A stretch of DNA of 64,000 nt from Fasciolopsis buskii (lineage: Eukaryota > Platyhelminthes > Trematoda > Plagiorchiida > Fasciolidae), in the NCBI GenBank assembly GCA_008360955.1, contig LUCM01001928.1, positions 124,001 through 188,000 of the forward strand, given 5' to 3'. The notes below the pieces were generated by a model. That model did not search any database. It worked only from the letters and a program-made list of their open reading frames with translations, and was not told where the DNA came from. This document shows, piece by piece, positions 26,501-41,500 of the stretch. The stretch's first letter is position 1. Each line of letters begins with the position of its first letter. The translations under genes and the position numbers were made by a program.

Positions 26501-29500
26501 TGAAAATTAACATTTGAAGCATGTGAAAGATGTTCTGTACGCAGCCACAGGCAACAAGCAGAGCCCCAGGTTGCATAGGTCTCAGAAATGAGGAATATCC
26601 TTCATTTCAAATGGTCTGTTAGGCTCTTGCAGATCCTTCACTCGAGATGTCGTGTACATTAAAATGTCCGAAAGCGTGGGCTTCAGAAATAGCCAAGTGC
26701 AGCAATGAATAGGAAATTTTAAGGAAAGGCTTTCGCCGTCGGTGGCCAGCTCTACTGACTAATTAGGAGTACGTGTGCATGGTGGGCAGATATTCTGAGG
26801 ACCAACTGGTTCAGTCGGATCAGCTTCGCCCTGGGTGATAAACAGAGCGTTTCAGGAAACAGTTTATTTGACCCTATGCCACGATGCGCCCCCCAGTTAT
26901 ACCAGCAAATGAAAGGACAGTGGTAAACAACAATTCTCCTTCAGAAAGGTAGGCCACCATGGTGATTGTTCTCCCTAAATGATGCAGGGGCACTGAATGA
27001 AATGGGCCGTTGCAATCCAGCTTTCAGGATAGTGATGAAGGTTTAGCACTAGGATCGGCTTGGGAAGAGGAATAAGCATCTTTGATCCTTCTTTGAGCAC
27101 TACGGAGAAACTTATTTGATAAGTATTGCATCCTAACTTCTGCGGGAAATGTTATCTGCTGGCTAGCCAGTGCACACGAAGGGCTTACTCGTCAGAAACG
27201 AACCGGTTTGGGACCATTTCGGGTTTGTATCGATCACATATTTTCGGGGAGGCTGTTAAAACAGACAAACGTTTTGTAGATGCACAATCTATGCCTTCTT
27301 TGATGCAACGGCAGATTTCTACTCAGTCGCTATGTCGCACTAAGGAGCGTGTCAAAGAGGTTCATTTTTATTTTTCACTCTTCGTAAGTGAACAGCCGAA
27401 GACGAGTTCGCGCTTACTGCACTCCCTTACTTGAGTTCGCTGCAAGAAGTGTTCATCAAGGCTCCCCTTTCTCTCCATTTCTCTTTGTAGCCGGAATAGG
27501 CATGGAGGTAGCCCTGCACTAACACTTAATTTTTTAAGTGTTAAACAATCTAATTTAGAATACGCTGATATTTTGCTTGTAAGCAAAAATTCCTGTAAGT
27601 TGCTATTTTTTCTTGACTTTCCCCTCGGTAGCGCAAGTGCGCTTGGGAGGCATTTTACGCCTTCACTGAGTTAGGCAACTTTTTTTCTCTCAGGGGAAAT
27701 GTCAGACGAAGGAAATAAGTTGCTGTTTGGGTGTTTACATTTCACTTGATGATTCCATAGCGGATGACTTATCGCCGCGTAAACAGAAAGGTCGATCGGC
27801 ATTAACTAATTAGGGGACATCTATGGCATCTGCGAGGCATCCGATTATAGGTGGAAGTTGAGTTTTTACTGCAGCTCTGAGACCTGCTTTGCTAGGTGCT
27901 CAAGAGTCAAGATTGCTGCATTGCTTGAACTTCGATATCTTCACAACATTGCTGTGGTGTGACTGAGGAATTTTAATAACAACGCTTATCTAGGGGCAGG
28001 GTATTGGATCACATAGCTCAATCTTTAGAAAGCACACTAGACTGCTTTTTACCCATAATTGGAAATCGACTTAGTATTTATTGTTATTCAGAGCCGATGG
28101 AAGTTATATGATGGGTCAAAAAGGGCAGCCCGTGACGTGGCGAGAAGGAATGTAAATTTCTTTCAGTGGACTGTCTGGAGTACGTCCAGTTGGACTACAA
28201 GGACGGGGTCCACGAAATCCCCTACCGGGAGATTGAGGACTAACCAAGATGATTGAGTGACACAATCATTGGCGTTATTGCAGTCAGAACAGTTATACTT
28301 TTTTATTTTCCTTTCCTCCTGCGTCCTTTGGATTTTTTACTACTAATCGGTGCTATTGGGTGTCAGTCAAAATGAGGGCACACTCCGGTAGGGTTAACAG
28401 TTGCACAATCTAAGATGGAAACCTACTTCAGATACTGAAAGCTTAAAATAATCAATTTACTGGTATATCTTTTTGCTAGAACAAAAAAAGCAACTTGACA
28501 GTTTGGGAAGTAATAATTTATAGTTTTTGTTGTTGTACATCGTAATATATACATTTATTCTCTATCTTTCACGTTTATGATAAAATGACTGTTCTGATTT
28601 GTTCTCACTAAGCCAGGGCGAGGGCAGCCCATTGCTGGTGATAGCGCTTAAAAAAGATTTATTTAAACCCAAAGAAAGAGATAAACGGAAACCTTAGAAA
28701 TGTAGCTCTCTCGGCATAAAATAACAATATGGCGTTGTTAATATTGCACGGTTCGGAACTGATGAAAATCGAAAACCTGAAAAGTAAGTATATTGGCAAA
28801 ATATCCCACTGGTTAAGTGCGCAGTGCATTACACTTCAAAACACTGACGATTTCGATAGTAGATTGCACAGGCTGACTAAACTACACGGTTTACCTATTA
28901 ACCCAAAAAATAGTGTTTAAACTTTAGATAAAAGCTTATTGCATATCTGGTCAGCACCTGAGGCAATTACGAAATGATTCATTACGAATTATCACTGATC
29001 AGCTAGCGACACATTCTTGGCCTTGCAATTCCTAGAGACCAGCGTCAGCCGGGGATGGCCATCGCGCTGGAACGTGGACGTGAACCTGAGTTCGAAAGTG
29101 ACAATCGCTAAGTGATGCAATGTGACTGCCAACGGTTTATTGTACTTCGGCTCAACGTGATTGAGTGCCAACGTGGCAATGACATTAAGATGGCTGCAGA
29201 CCCACTTCAAGACGACATCTCCATACAGTGCCTAATTAAGGTGAAAATTTTAGAAACGGTCCGTATTGTACCTAAATCGATACAACGGCATGGGTGTGTT
29301 TGTGTTAGACATGAGCACAAATAAAATCTTCTGGCGACAAATATCTTCGAAGGCAATTGTTTGATGGGGTTAAGATGGGGCCTGATTTAATAAGATTTTG
29401 AAGGTCACACTCGTCCGAATTTAGACCACGAATGTGGTGGACTCCAAATGAAAAGTTCTATGTCCAAATCTCAGGGACAGAAAGGCTTAATTCTAGAAAC

Positions 29501-32500
29501 CCGGATATTACCCGTATTCCTAGCAGGTAATCGATGAATGACTACAAGTTTCTGGTTGGGATCCACCCAGTCGGTAGTACCAGGGACTATCCTTAACGCA
29601 CCCTGTTTACACAAGGTTGTGGTGATTTTTCATGAAACTGAGTAAATTTTCCGTTGCTTTGAGATGGCATAAGAAGCCAGAAGTTATGAAGATTGAGTAA
29701 TCCACTTACGTACTATGTATCCATGGTTGAATCGATAACCATTTTTCGAAGCGTTCAGACGCTTTGAAATGGGTTATAGGCTCATCTGAACGAACATGTA
29801 GAGCAACTGATGTCATTAATTCTAAACTATTTTTTCGTTTCACTTCAGGACCCGAATGAACTTGATAAATAAATTCGGTATGTTGATGAGTTAGCACACT
29901 AAACGAATATGTGACACAATTGAACGGTCACTAACCTTTCTTGCAAACAGTTACCGTGAACGTATTGCACCAGAAGTTTGGAATGCTCACATGAACTTGA
30001 ACTACTTATGGTTTGTTTCAAAGAGTGAAGCCAGATAACGGTTGTTTTGTTTAACATACTGCAGTATGTCACGTGGAGGAGAACAGCCGATGGAAAATGG
30101 ATTTTGGTGGCTTGATTTGCTATATAATCCTCCTCCTGTACGTCACCATTATTCCAGTAATACTAATGACCATCACTATCATCATACAACGCTGAAGCGC
30201 AGGACGAGCCTTATGCAGCGGGTTTTCTGATCGGATTAAATTAGATCTTCCACATGGATATGCGTGTAACTCCAACAGTAGAAAGACAAAAAAGCGTCGT
30301 ATTAGCGATCCCATGGAATTAGCAATCCTAATGTGCAAAAGCACATTACAATGATTGAAATCCGGCAGAAGTGGGAGATCTAATTTGACTGGGAACTAAA
30401 AGGTGATGCCCAATTTTTCAGGTGTGGCAAACACCCTTTATTCCTCTCCACGCATGTTGTTCGTTGACCACAGTATAATCGCCAGCTTTTAATGCAGGTT
30501 TAGGCATTATGCAAGGTAACGTCTGTTAAACATTTTTCACGTGTTTATTTTTTAGTTCAGTCACCTAAAGTTAACCACTGAAAAACTAAAAGCGTTAGCT
30601 TACAATTCAAAGTCAGAAGACGTCTTCTGGTATTGATTTCAAAACTTCGGTGAATCCCTTCATTGGAATCTCTGAAAACAGCTATCTGAAAAATCTGCTA
30701 GAAGAAAATGGTATATTTTCATAAAACATGGATGACCGTTTCAGTTTCATCATTTCTGGCTTGCCATTTCTACTCAGGCAACTAGTGACTTGCAAGGTTC
30801 ACCTTGAATAGTGATAACAAATAGGCGGAATGTGTTCCCTAAGACTTAGTTTATGCCGGACTTTCTTGGTGAGCGGCGGTGATTAGGAAACCAAACAAAA
30901 TGAATGGCTGGGTCAAGCCCGTACACCCTTCTATACCCATGGACTGAACATCTTAACGACGCTTCTATCATTTTGTTTTACTTTATTTTTCAGGAAGAGG
31001 GCCCCGGCCAATAAAAGGTCGACGAGTGGGAATTTGACCGACCGCGGGATGATCAGAACATCCTAATAATGCTGATTATTAATGTGACATGCCCTTCTAT
31101 TTCCAATTATTCTGACTGATTAGATTGGAAATGACCTCCAACGTGGAAGGACGCGCCAAAAGGTCCCTCCTTAAAAGTCAGTGCCAACGTCTGAGGGATC
31201 CGAAAATACCCATGTTCATGTAGCAAACAGTGCGTGTGGCTGACACTCCAGCCTCAATGATCATTTTGCACACACGAATAGAAACCGAGTGTGCTTACAA
31301 AATGGTGGTGTTATTAACCTTTTGATACAGGAATCTCATTTCAGCAAGTTGGAATGTGCATTGATCATGGATTCATTTAGGAAATACGAAGCTGATTTGT
31401 GGACGGTTTTCGTCGGTTGATTGGTCGCGGTCTTCAAAAGCAGTAGACATGGACTTAAATTTTGGTTTTCATTGTAAGTAGTACCAGATACTAGTGGGAA
31501 AACCAGTACTGAAGTCTATAATTATATGAAGTGACTGAACAGGTCAGTACCAGGTGGGTGGATCCGATGAGCGGCGATAACCGCAGAATCGGTTGTGCAC
31601 CTATTTTGCGGATGATATTCCCCGTCCCAAGGACGATAGTCCTCATAATTCGTGCTAACTTTTGCCTACTAGGTTGTTGGCAGTAGTGAAAATCAAAATT
31701 CATTTAGTGGCACAAGAAGGAGATGGACCATGGCGTGTGCACTAACAGTGTGAATCAAGGGGTGCGGAGAAATTTGAACATGAACGCATAAAGCAGTGCT
31801 TTCCGTTGATGCAGTACGAATTCTTTAAATATTGGAAGAACTTTTACAACGACCTCTGAATTAATCCAGATACAATAATACCTTCCATGTCGTGTTTCAG
31901 AAGTGATCGAGGGAAATTGGATTAAATAAAAGTAACTGCTAGAGTATCAACGCATAATCAGCCAATAAACAGTCAGTGGGCGAAAGCAATCGTTACACCC
32001 TGGGTTTATATATGCTAAGTCTCCAAGAAACCTGGAAAGATCGGTTTGAATATGGTTCGATCTTGAGCAGATTTTATTTCTCATGGTGAGAAAAAATTAT
32101 TCGGTTATTTACACTATTCGAAATGGTTTATCGAGTAGTCTGCATCCATGAGTTAGATAATGGGTTAAACGCACTTGAAGGCTTTTTCGGTCTACAGTTT
32201 TAGACCGAAGGAGGTAGAACCTTGCACAGGCGGATTCCTGAATAATGTGTATTACAAGGACCGAATTTGAATTGTGGAAGTTCAAGAAGAGGCATATTCT
32301 GTGCTGACCACTTTGTTACTTCGTGACGATGAGAAACGGTGTTTTTCAAGCAGATCACTGACAAACATAGGCGGAAAAAGCTTAGTATGGCAGGTACTAC
32401 CACTGAACTAGATAAAGTACTGGATTATCTGCATTAGACGATTACGACAACAGTTTGGCAACTCTCTTTGTCATTATTCCGGCCACAAAACCTGTCTCGA

Positions 32501-35500
32501 TTCTGCTTGAAGGGATGGAAATAGCGGATAGCCCAACAGCAAAAGCTGGCTTGCGCAATAAACCATACAGACGCCAATGATGAGTCCCCGCATCTGAAAT
32601 GTAACTCTTTCAATCCGATTTTGTTGTAGACAAATTCTTACTCCGAGTTGTTTGGGCTCAGCAGTAGAAGAGCAGTATAATAAGAGCCGACTTATCAATA
32701 CTACTAAATTACGAAAAATGCAGCGTCCCATTCAGAATCCGTAAAACTTGCCGCTATCACCGCTCATTTAATTCTCGAAATCAGTAGACGAACAGGATTA
32801 TAGATGTATTGTACGATTCAAACAGTAGTGAATTTCTTGCTTCGAAATCGGTATCGAAAATTCATCGGTTCAACATGGCTTATGCTTTTACTATGCAATT
32901 TTGGCCCAAAAAACAGAACATGCCACAGTGTCACCTAGTTAAAGTTTAACAGACAAGATCTGACTGCTCTGGTCGGTCTTCAGGGCGAGAACGAAAGAAA
33001 GAGATAGCGAGAGAGAGAGAAAAGAGATGGAGAGAGAAGGTAAAAGAAAGATCTCTGTCTCATTACCAAAGTGGGCTCTGGAACGAAGCACAGAATACTG
33101 TGAATACATTAACAAGATATTTCATGGCAGACATTGCAAATCTTGCGTCAAAAGCAATTGAAAGAGTTCGGAGTTAATAGAGACCAGCGTTCTGTGTGCA
33201 AGCAACTGAATTAACATTTAGGCTAGATCAAAGTGATGCTGCGCCGTCTCACGACTACCTCGACAATCGTTTTTCTCCGATGACCGACTAAATGAGACAG
33301 ATAAAGCCGACCAGCGTTCTAAATTTCGAGAAAATTTACTTGATAGTAAAAAAACACCACAAGAATTGCAGAATCTTCATACTCCTTGTTGACAATTGCA
33401 CCGATCGATGCCCTTGTGAGGTGGAATAAAATCTTCGGGCGAGAAGTCGGTCTACTCGAATTCGACTGAATATTAAAAGGCATCATTAAGTTGGCCATTT
33501 GGGATCCGTCACAAATTGAATGTTGCTATACAGTGGTAAATGGTCACGTGGGGACTTTCATTGGGATACGAAGTTCACCATTTGGATTTCTAATATTTTT
33601 TTCTAATTCCAGCTTATATGTAAAACAACTGACGTGAAAATTTTCAAGGCCATATCTTTTGCGAATTTCATTGAAATTGAAAACATAAATTGTAAAACTT
33701 AGGTTTTGCGTAGAACACTGATAAAAGAATGCTGAAAATCCAAAATCTCAGAATAAACCCTCGTAGGATACGGTTTACCAGTGGAAGTTGTTGGCAGGAT
33801 TGACTCGAGTACTCTGATTACATCGATGTATACGTGAGGGTGTGTTCGACGAAATAGCATAACTGGGTAGGATACGACGAATCAGTGCATGATTCTTAAA
33901 TGAACTAATCATCTATTCACGCTCACAGCTATTCAAATGGTATTCACGTTGGAAAACTAATAATGGAGTGTACAAACAAGAGATGGTTAGATAGGGCGAT
34001 GCGTTGTACACATGCCTGACAAGTAGTAATAATCGCGAAACCAATCGGTTGCTTTCGTGTACAAAATTGCCGGGTCATGTTTGCTTGACCATATCATATA
34101 CGGACAAGGTCGGAAAGCAACAAGTTTATAGAGGGGAAAAACTTAAAAATTATCATGGTTGCTACCGCATTTTTTTGTCAATAAAAACGATTCTGTAAGT
34201 GATTTTCTATTTCTAAACAGCCGACAAATATAACACCTGGCGATTTGGTTAAAGACATTTATTAGTCATTAAATATTTATGATGTAGTTTAATTCAGAGC
34301 ACCTTAATTGTGAAACACCGATCACAGTTTCATTACAAATAATGGCTCTTCAATTTATTTTAGAATTGCTCCACATAGATTTTCCTCGCATTCGTGTCCC
34401 AATTTCTAGAATAAAATGTCCGTATTTCAATTGAGAAGCGGCTACTGAGGCCTGTAACGTTACTGCTACATAGGGAATAGAAACATCCAACAAATGCATC
34501 TCTAGATAGGGTTGTTAATAAAGGACCTTACAGGTCGCGAAAGAGACAATGGAGAAGTTCGATTTTCCTAAGTGAATTTGGTTCAGAATGAGGTAAGCCG
34601 AGAAGATTTTCGGGCTTGGCAATCGGTCCTCCGACCAATTGAATCAGTAGCATTTCAGGTCCATTAATCACTTTAAAGCTTGGTTAGCGGAGATGTCAGA
34701 CGAAGCACCTGTGTTGGTGGGAAATACAGGCACCGCCGACTGTGATCCATTCAAAACTTCCCTTGCTTATATTCTTAGGGCTCTAGTATTTGCGAGGTTA
34801 AAAGCAACTTCAGTAAATGTCATGAATTCATTTACACTTTTCCCCTACAGCATCCCTTTGCAGGCTGGCAAAAGGCTCGCTAAATACGGGTGACCTTGAC
34901 TATCTAGGTTGATTCGTAAGTACATAAAAAATTACATCGTACTGAAGCGTGGAAATTTTGTAAGAATTCGGAATGATCTTAGGTTTTACCCCAGGTTACA
35001 TCCACAAATGGAAACAAACCCGCTTGCCTAACAGAAACACTTACTTTGTAGAGCATTCTGCTCACGATTGCTCCCGGACTCATGGACAGAATGTAACTGC
35101 TTGTTGTTTGTGGTATTTTGCTTTAACTGTATCCGAAAATCATGGTTGATCATGAACAGAAATTTTCTCGTCTTGGAAAGACCTTGGTTGCCATCGCAGT
35201 GACCCGTGCGTCAAGGTCATTTAGGCTGGCTGCTTCAAGTGCTTACATTGTTATCGTGACCATAAAGCAATGAGCAAAAAAACTAACAAAATCTTTTAGC
35301 ACCACGATGTAGAGCAAAATACACTGATTAAAAAACCCAGGTCAATTTGGAATTTTATGCTTTAGCATCAACATCGGTCTAACCCAAACAACCCGATTGT
35401 TCACGTCACATAGAGACGAATAAAATATTGCCAGGATCAGGTCTTTCGTTGGAGTAAGTCAATTCCATCCGAAGGTGCATGGAACCTTATTTATAGTCAT

Positions 35501-38500
35501 GTTAACATTTTACGACAAAAGTTCTTCCCTCTAATCCCAATGCGAATTAGAACCGCTACTCCATAAACCATTTTCCGCGGAGTTTTTGGATACTATTTAA
35601 AAGCTCCGAGCGTCAGCAGATATAGTACGTGAAATATCAGTAATAATCTGCGACAGAATTAAAGTAAGGAAATTCTGTCGTGAGATTTTAATATGAGTAT
35701 AAGTAATTTTGAGGACACTTTCAGATATGATTAATTTCGTCCATGAAATTTAGTCCCTTGGCCTAATTTCTTTGTTCAATATGTTACAAATGGTGTCCCT
35801 ATTTAGTTTAAAAGACTGGAAAAGTTTAAATAGAAAATTTTGAATCAACCATTAGCTTGCAATCAGGTCCTTATCCATCACATTATGACTCTAGAAGATT
35901 TTGCTGTTTCTTGCTTACTCCCTCAGTGTCACACTAACAACGTAAGCGATTAGCGCGGCGCGCCCAAATGACCTTGAGGCACGGCCAACTTTGATGTAAA
36001 CCAAGATCCTGCCAAAATGAAAATTTTTCTTTTCGTGACCAACGATGACTATTAGATCCAGCTTGCCAGAAAATACCCCTATTTACAAATAACTAACTTT
36101 AGTCACTAAATGCTTGCGCAATCGTGAGTAGAATCTCGACAAAATAAGTTTTTTGTTGAACAGGCGAGTTTGCTATAATCCATGAATTTAGACTAGCATA
36201 AATTCTAAGACGTTTTTAAAAATGTTTATATAATTTCCATGCCCCAGTAGAGTTTTATTCCTTATGTTCAAACGCATTTACTTAGAAATCCAAGGTCCCT
36301 TATGTTTCACTTGCATTATTACAGCCTACAAACGGATTTAATAAGGAGAACCTGTAAATAAATTCATGGTATTTGCTGATGCATCTTTACACGTAGACGA
36401 GAATATTTAGGAGCTTTAATTGTAAGCTAGTTACGGTCATCGATGGTGACTGCGAATGGGACGTGTATTCGTGTGCTACATTTTTTCAGAAGAACAATGC
36501 ACTCGGATTGCTGGGATTGGTGTCTGTGCTATCCTTTATTTGTTCTTCCTTACTATAGCCAAATTTCTCCCAGGCATCAGAAGAGTGGCAAAAACAAAAC
36601 CCGGCACAATTCTGCCCAGAAAGAGCGAGAAAACGGAATTATTTGAACATAAACAGCAGTATACTGTATACTGTATGCCTTGCACTGTTTTGTTCATTTG
36701 TATTTGTAATTCATCAACGAGCTTTCGTGTATGATGCGCGCTTCAGCACGCAATCATTCACGTTGTGCTGGATCACGAAACTAGTAACTGGGACAAAATA
36801 AGTTTGCAATTAGACCACGTGCTATCGGCGTGGTCCAGCTGACTCGTCATGCCGCCCTAATTCATCAAAGACATTCTGAATGAAATCACGTCATCAAAAT
36901 CACCATTGTACAGAACTTCTGTCCTGTCTGTGACATCATACCTTGCAATCAACACAATAACCTGTTATCAATGGCTGGTTTATGACGGAAGATGACCAGT
37001 CAACACCCACGCACATGGATCTCTCTCTACGTGTATATTACGCAACCGTTTCTGGAGGTGAATATAGGGTTTACTTTGTGCCACTGAAAGCCAAACTGAG
37101 TCATCACAACTACTGGGGAACGGTGATTGGTTTTTTGCACCTTATTTTGGTGCGGTTTGGCAAAACAGTCACAAAAAACAGTCAGTGAAATACATCATCG
37201 ACGCCAACGGCAACAAAATATAACAAACTAACGACGCCAATTTGTATCTGGAGCCGAATCGAATCTAGGTAAATTGAACCGTTTTTATGTGCAAATTGGC
37301 TTGGATTCAACATGATTCGTTGGAACAGTTGGTATCACCCAGAAGCACAGAATAGGTGCCGGTATTATAGCGGTAGTTTTATACTCATGATGAATAACAT
37401 AAGGTATTTGAACCACATTGTGTCATTCTGTTTCATCGATTATCGATTTTCAAATGATCATTTGTTTTCCCCCTAGAAAAAGTAAACACAGTTTCCTAAC
37501 TTTTCAACTTATTGGGAGAGGCTATATTGTTCCCTATTATTGTCATATTTCCTAACCTGCTCAATGGTACACCACAAACAGTCTTGAGATCAAAGCTTCA
37601 TACGGAGTAATTTTAATCTGACCAATAGTCATGTTGTGTTCCTTTCCGAAGTCATTCGTATGAGTTTTGGGTTCCTATCAATTGATCGACTCAGAAAAGC
37701 ATTTTTGATGAGAGTTGTTTGCACTTTTGATCTGCTCGAGTACTAAGGGGTGATTTTTATCAACTGTCATCTCCATACAGTTAGTTCATCATTTCAAAGG
37801 ATCATCAGTAGTGCATGACTATCAGATCCTAACTGCGATCACGGATTGTAAGTCAATCGACTCAATCTTTGTGCTAGCCCACGGTGATTTTTCACCGCTT
37901 CATTTTTCTCCAAATTACATAACAGTCTGTTTTCCTTCGACTCCTTTCCGGCTTAAGACATGGCGATAATTTGGCTGTTGGACGTGAGATCAGGTCCCTA
38001 GCATTGATATACCCCGTTCCTTCCATTATGCAGAGAATGAACCTATCCAAATAACCTCAACGGTCACATGCCTTGCACACAATTTGACTGTGGTCTAAAC
38101 TTCCCTAAATTGGCAAAATACCCAACTTTTGACCGAGGTATAAAAATTCTGTTGGCTTGACATGTGTTTTGTAATTTTTTCGCTGCACCTGTCCTCGTGT
38201 ATTTGTTTCTCCTGACAGTGGAACAACAAAATCGACTGTTAAATGAATTGGGCAACTGTATCTCTGAATGCAATGGGCTCTTTTAGAGACAAACTGGACG
38301 TGGAAATCATAGCAAAAGATAAATTCTAGCTTTGAGGAAAATCATGACTTTGCGAATGGTCACAGCGGGTAACAACGAAGTCGCAAAAAAGTGCACATGA
38401 ACACTTCAAACAGGTACGTAATCGTCCTTGTGTTTAAGGTGATTTCGCATTTTTACAAACTCAGTGGTAGAGTGCTTGTTAATGCGACAAACACATTTTA

Positions 38501-41500
38501 GGAATATTTGGACGCTTTGCCGGGAATTGGCGTTATTTCACCGCAGTTCTTTTGTATGATTCCATTTTATGAATTTTTATCCATATGTCCATATATATAA
38601 TTGTAATTTGAGTGAAACTTTACAGTAAACGTCATAACCCTGTGTGCCTTCTAATATTTACAATACATATATATATATATATTTGTACGTATTTATATAT
38701 GTATATATTGGAGGGCCATTGCGCCATCCATTCTGGCTAACAAACTGACCGCTGACTTAGCTTACAAGACTTCAGCTAAGGAGAGGCATAGGATGTGATC
38801 ACTTCACCTATATCACTTCATGCATTCAACCAATCCTTCTACGGTGTTGCGAAATCCGGATATTTTGTTTCTTAATGCCAACGAGAATTAGTACGAGGTT
38901 GACACTTTCGTATTGCAAGAATCGGTCTATGCTACTTCACTTTGAAATCGCAAAGTTGTATAATGCTCCCGCAATAGTATTAGAAACGATCACGGGTAGA
39001 CGACGAGAACGAACGGGCTGGAACAAATTGAAAAGGTGGTGCAACTTACACAAAATTGTATCCCCTCCCAGTTTTCTGTTTGTTTCTCCCACCGTGATAC
39101 CACGATTCGACTGGTACTTGACAAGCATCGACATTCTTGAAATATATATATATAACCGTTATCTGACAAATTACTTTTTCATCAGAAGGCTGGCATTTGT
39201 AGGAAAGTCCCATTAACTAGTATAGTACTTCAATGGCTAGAAATTCAGTATAAGCTGAGCCAACTACACAGAGGAATATTCATTTTGCTTACTTTTTGTA
39301 TCTTGTTCGAGTGAATAAGGGATTTTACTGGCGACAACCATACAAACGATGATGACAGTGTCATTTCTACTATTGACGAATTGGAAGACAAGCTGCATGA
39401 AACAGACAGTGGAAGCTGGTCAAAGCAACTGGGACATAGTAATCGTATTTGGTTAACTTGAAATGGAAACTCATTCCAACCGACAACTTGGCCACGACCT
39501 ACTTGGTAACATTCAAGAATATTTGCCCACTTTGGGGTGGATGACTAGTCATTTCAGTTACACGACAAAATTAACAATTGAATAGGAGATGAAAAAGAAC
39601 TGCAGCTGTCAACCAGTGTGACAATTTGAGTAATACGAGAACACCCTGTGCTTCTAGGAGAAAAGTGAACACTCCAATCACGCACCGTGATGATTTATTT
39701 TCAGCTTCCTGTTATTTCCCAGCAAACTATTGCAGTCCATAAAATGACCAATAATACAAGGCCGAACTTCGGTGGTCTGGTTGATTCGTTCAAGATTACC
39801 GTAACTATGAATTGTCGCTTTCTCTTTCTTTGTCACACCGTTCAGGTGGACGCTTTGCTGTCACGAAAACTGATAACGATTATAATAAAAAACGTTCATC
39901 TTGCATTGAATACTTCTTGCTCTTCCTAAGTGACTAAGGTGATACTGATCCACCAATGAACATCCATTATCGCTGACTTAAGGAGTTTCACTGACTGAAT
40001 GTTTGGTCGCGGATATCACAAAGTAAAACGGTAGAAGATAGAGATAAGTAACGAGACAATAAAGTCAAATGATGGCTGCAATGACATGGGGTTTATCACA
40101 GTAGTATTTAAGGGGATGGTGGACGTCAATGGGGTGCTCAGATGTTTAGACCGTACGCAGTTGACGACATAGAGACAAAGTGATATCTACGTTCTTCTGA
40201 TAGTGCTGGTCTCGTGATGCATGGTTGGGTGAAAGATCGATAAACATTAGATCATATACAGGATGTTACTTGAGCCAGTCAACCGAGTCATTTTAGTGAG
40301 ACAAATCCAGAGTCGCAACTCAAAGAACGATTTAAATACAGGATTATAATTGGCCACTATCTTGCTCAAGGATTTCATTGGTTTTCTCCTCATCGGGAAA
40401 TGGTTATTTCCTTGAATAAAGTTTAATGTTCGCAGCCATGGAGTGCCCAGAGCATTTAGAGGACTTTACTTCTCAGCTCTAACTAAGCCTCAAAGCAGTT
40501 ATACACAAGATGTCCGTCCTAGATGAATTAGAATATGCGTTAGAGATCCATCTGCACATGGTTTAAGCGATCAGCAATCAAATGCAGAGCTGTACCGTAT
40601 TCATATGGCTGTTTGTACGCACGTTGGGAACAGATAAACTGAATGTCTGTAAAAAGACAGTCTACTACGAGAAATGGGTTGTGTGTGACCGAGTCGAGGC
40701 GTGTTGCCAGCCCAAAGAAAAGCCAATGTGAAATGCAGGCCACTTGTCAAAGTATTCTTGTACAAAATTTCCCAAATGATTAGGGTGTGACACTCGAACT
40801 AAGTCATAAGGTGTCAAGGTTGGGTCAAAACTACGGTCGTGTAAAACTTTTCAGAGTGGGGATAATCCTTTTTGGGCAATCCCCCTTACGAGAGAGAGCA
40901 CGGTGCAGAATCATAGCACATATTGGCTCACATAAGTAGAATTGACAAACCCAGAGAAGTGCTAAATTGGAAAACGAGGCAGTTTTCCCCCCAGTGATTT
41001 CCGTAGGCAAAGGCCAGTGTTGAGTGTTTTGTCCTAGTGTCCCGACATATTTGAAATCATCTATTTTGGAAAGATAAATTGAGTTTCTTGTGGTAAATTC
41101 TCGGTGAACTGGGACTGTTTGTACCAAAGACCACCTGTGGCTCTAAAAATTACACAACAAAAGAAATCAGTGATTTTTTGATTGGTATATGAGTGTTAGA
41201 TCTTCGTTAAATTTATCGAAATCAATTTTACTAGACAGTGAGCCGGAACAAAGTGGTCAGCACACCGAAGGCGGTGAACTGTGCGTAAAATAGGCGGGTC
41301 ATTTTTCCTCGTTGTAAATGACTTTTTGGTAACACTTGTATTAGTTGAAGGAGATATGCGGTAACCATTTTGTCCGCAGTGGTGCATTTCATTCTCCTGG
41401 AAACCTACCTTCCAATGAAATGAGCAGATTAAAATGACACCCGAATCTTTATAGTATTTTGAGAAGCGGGCTTTATAAAGTATCAAAAAAATGTTTATTC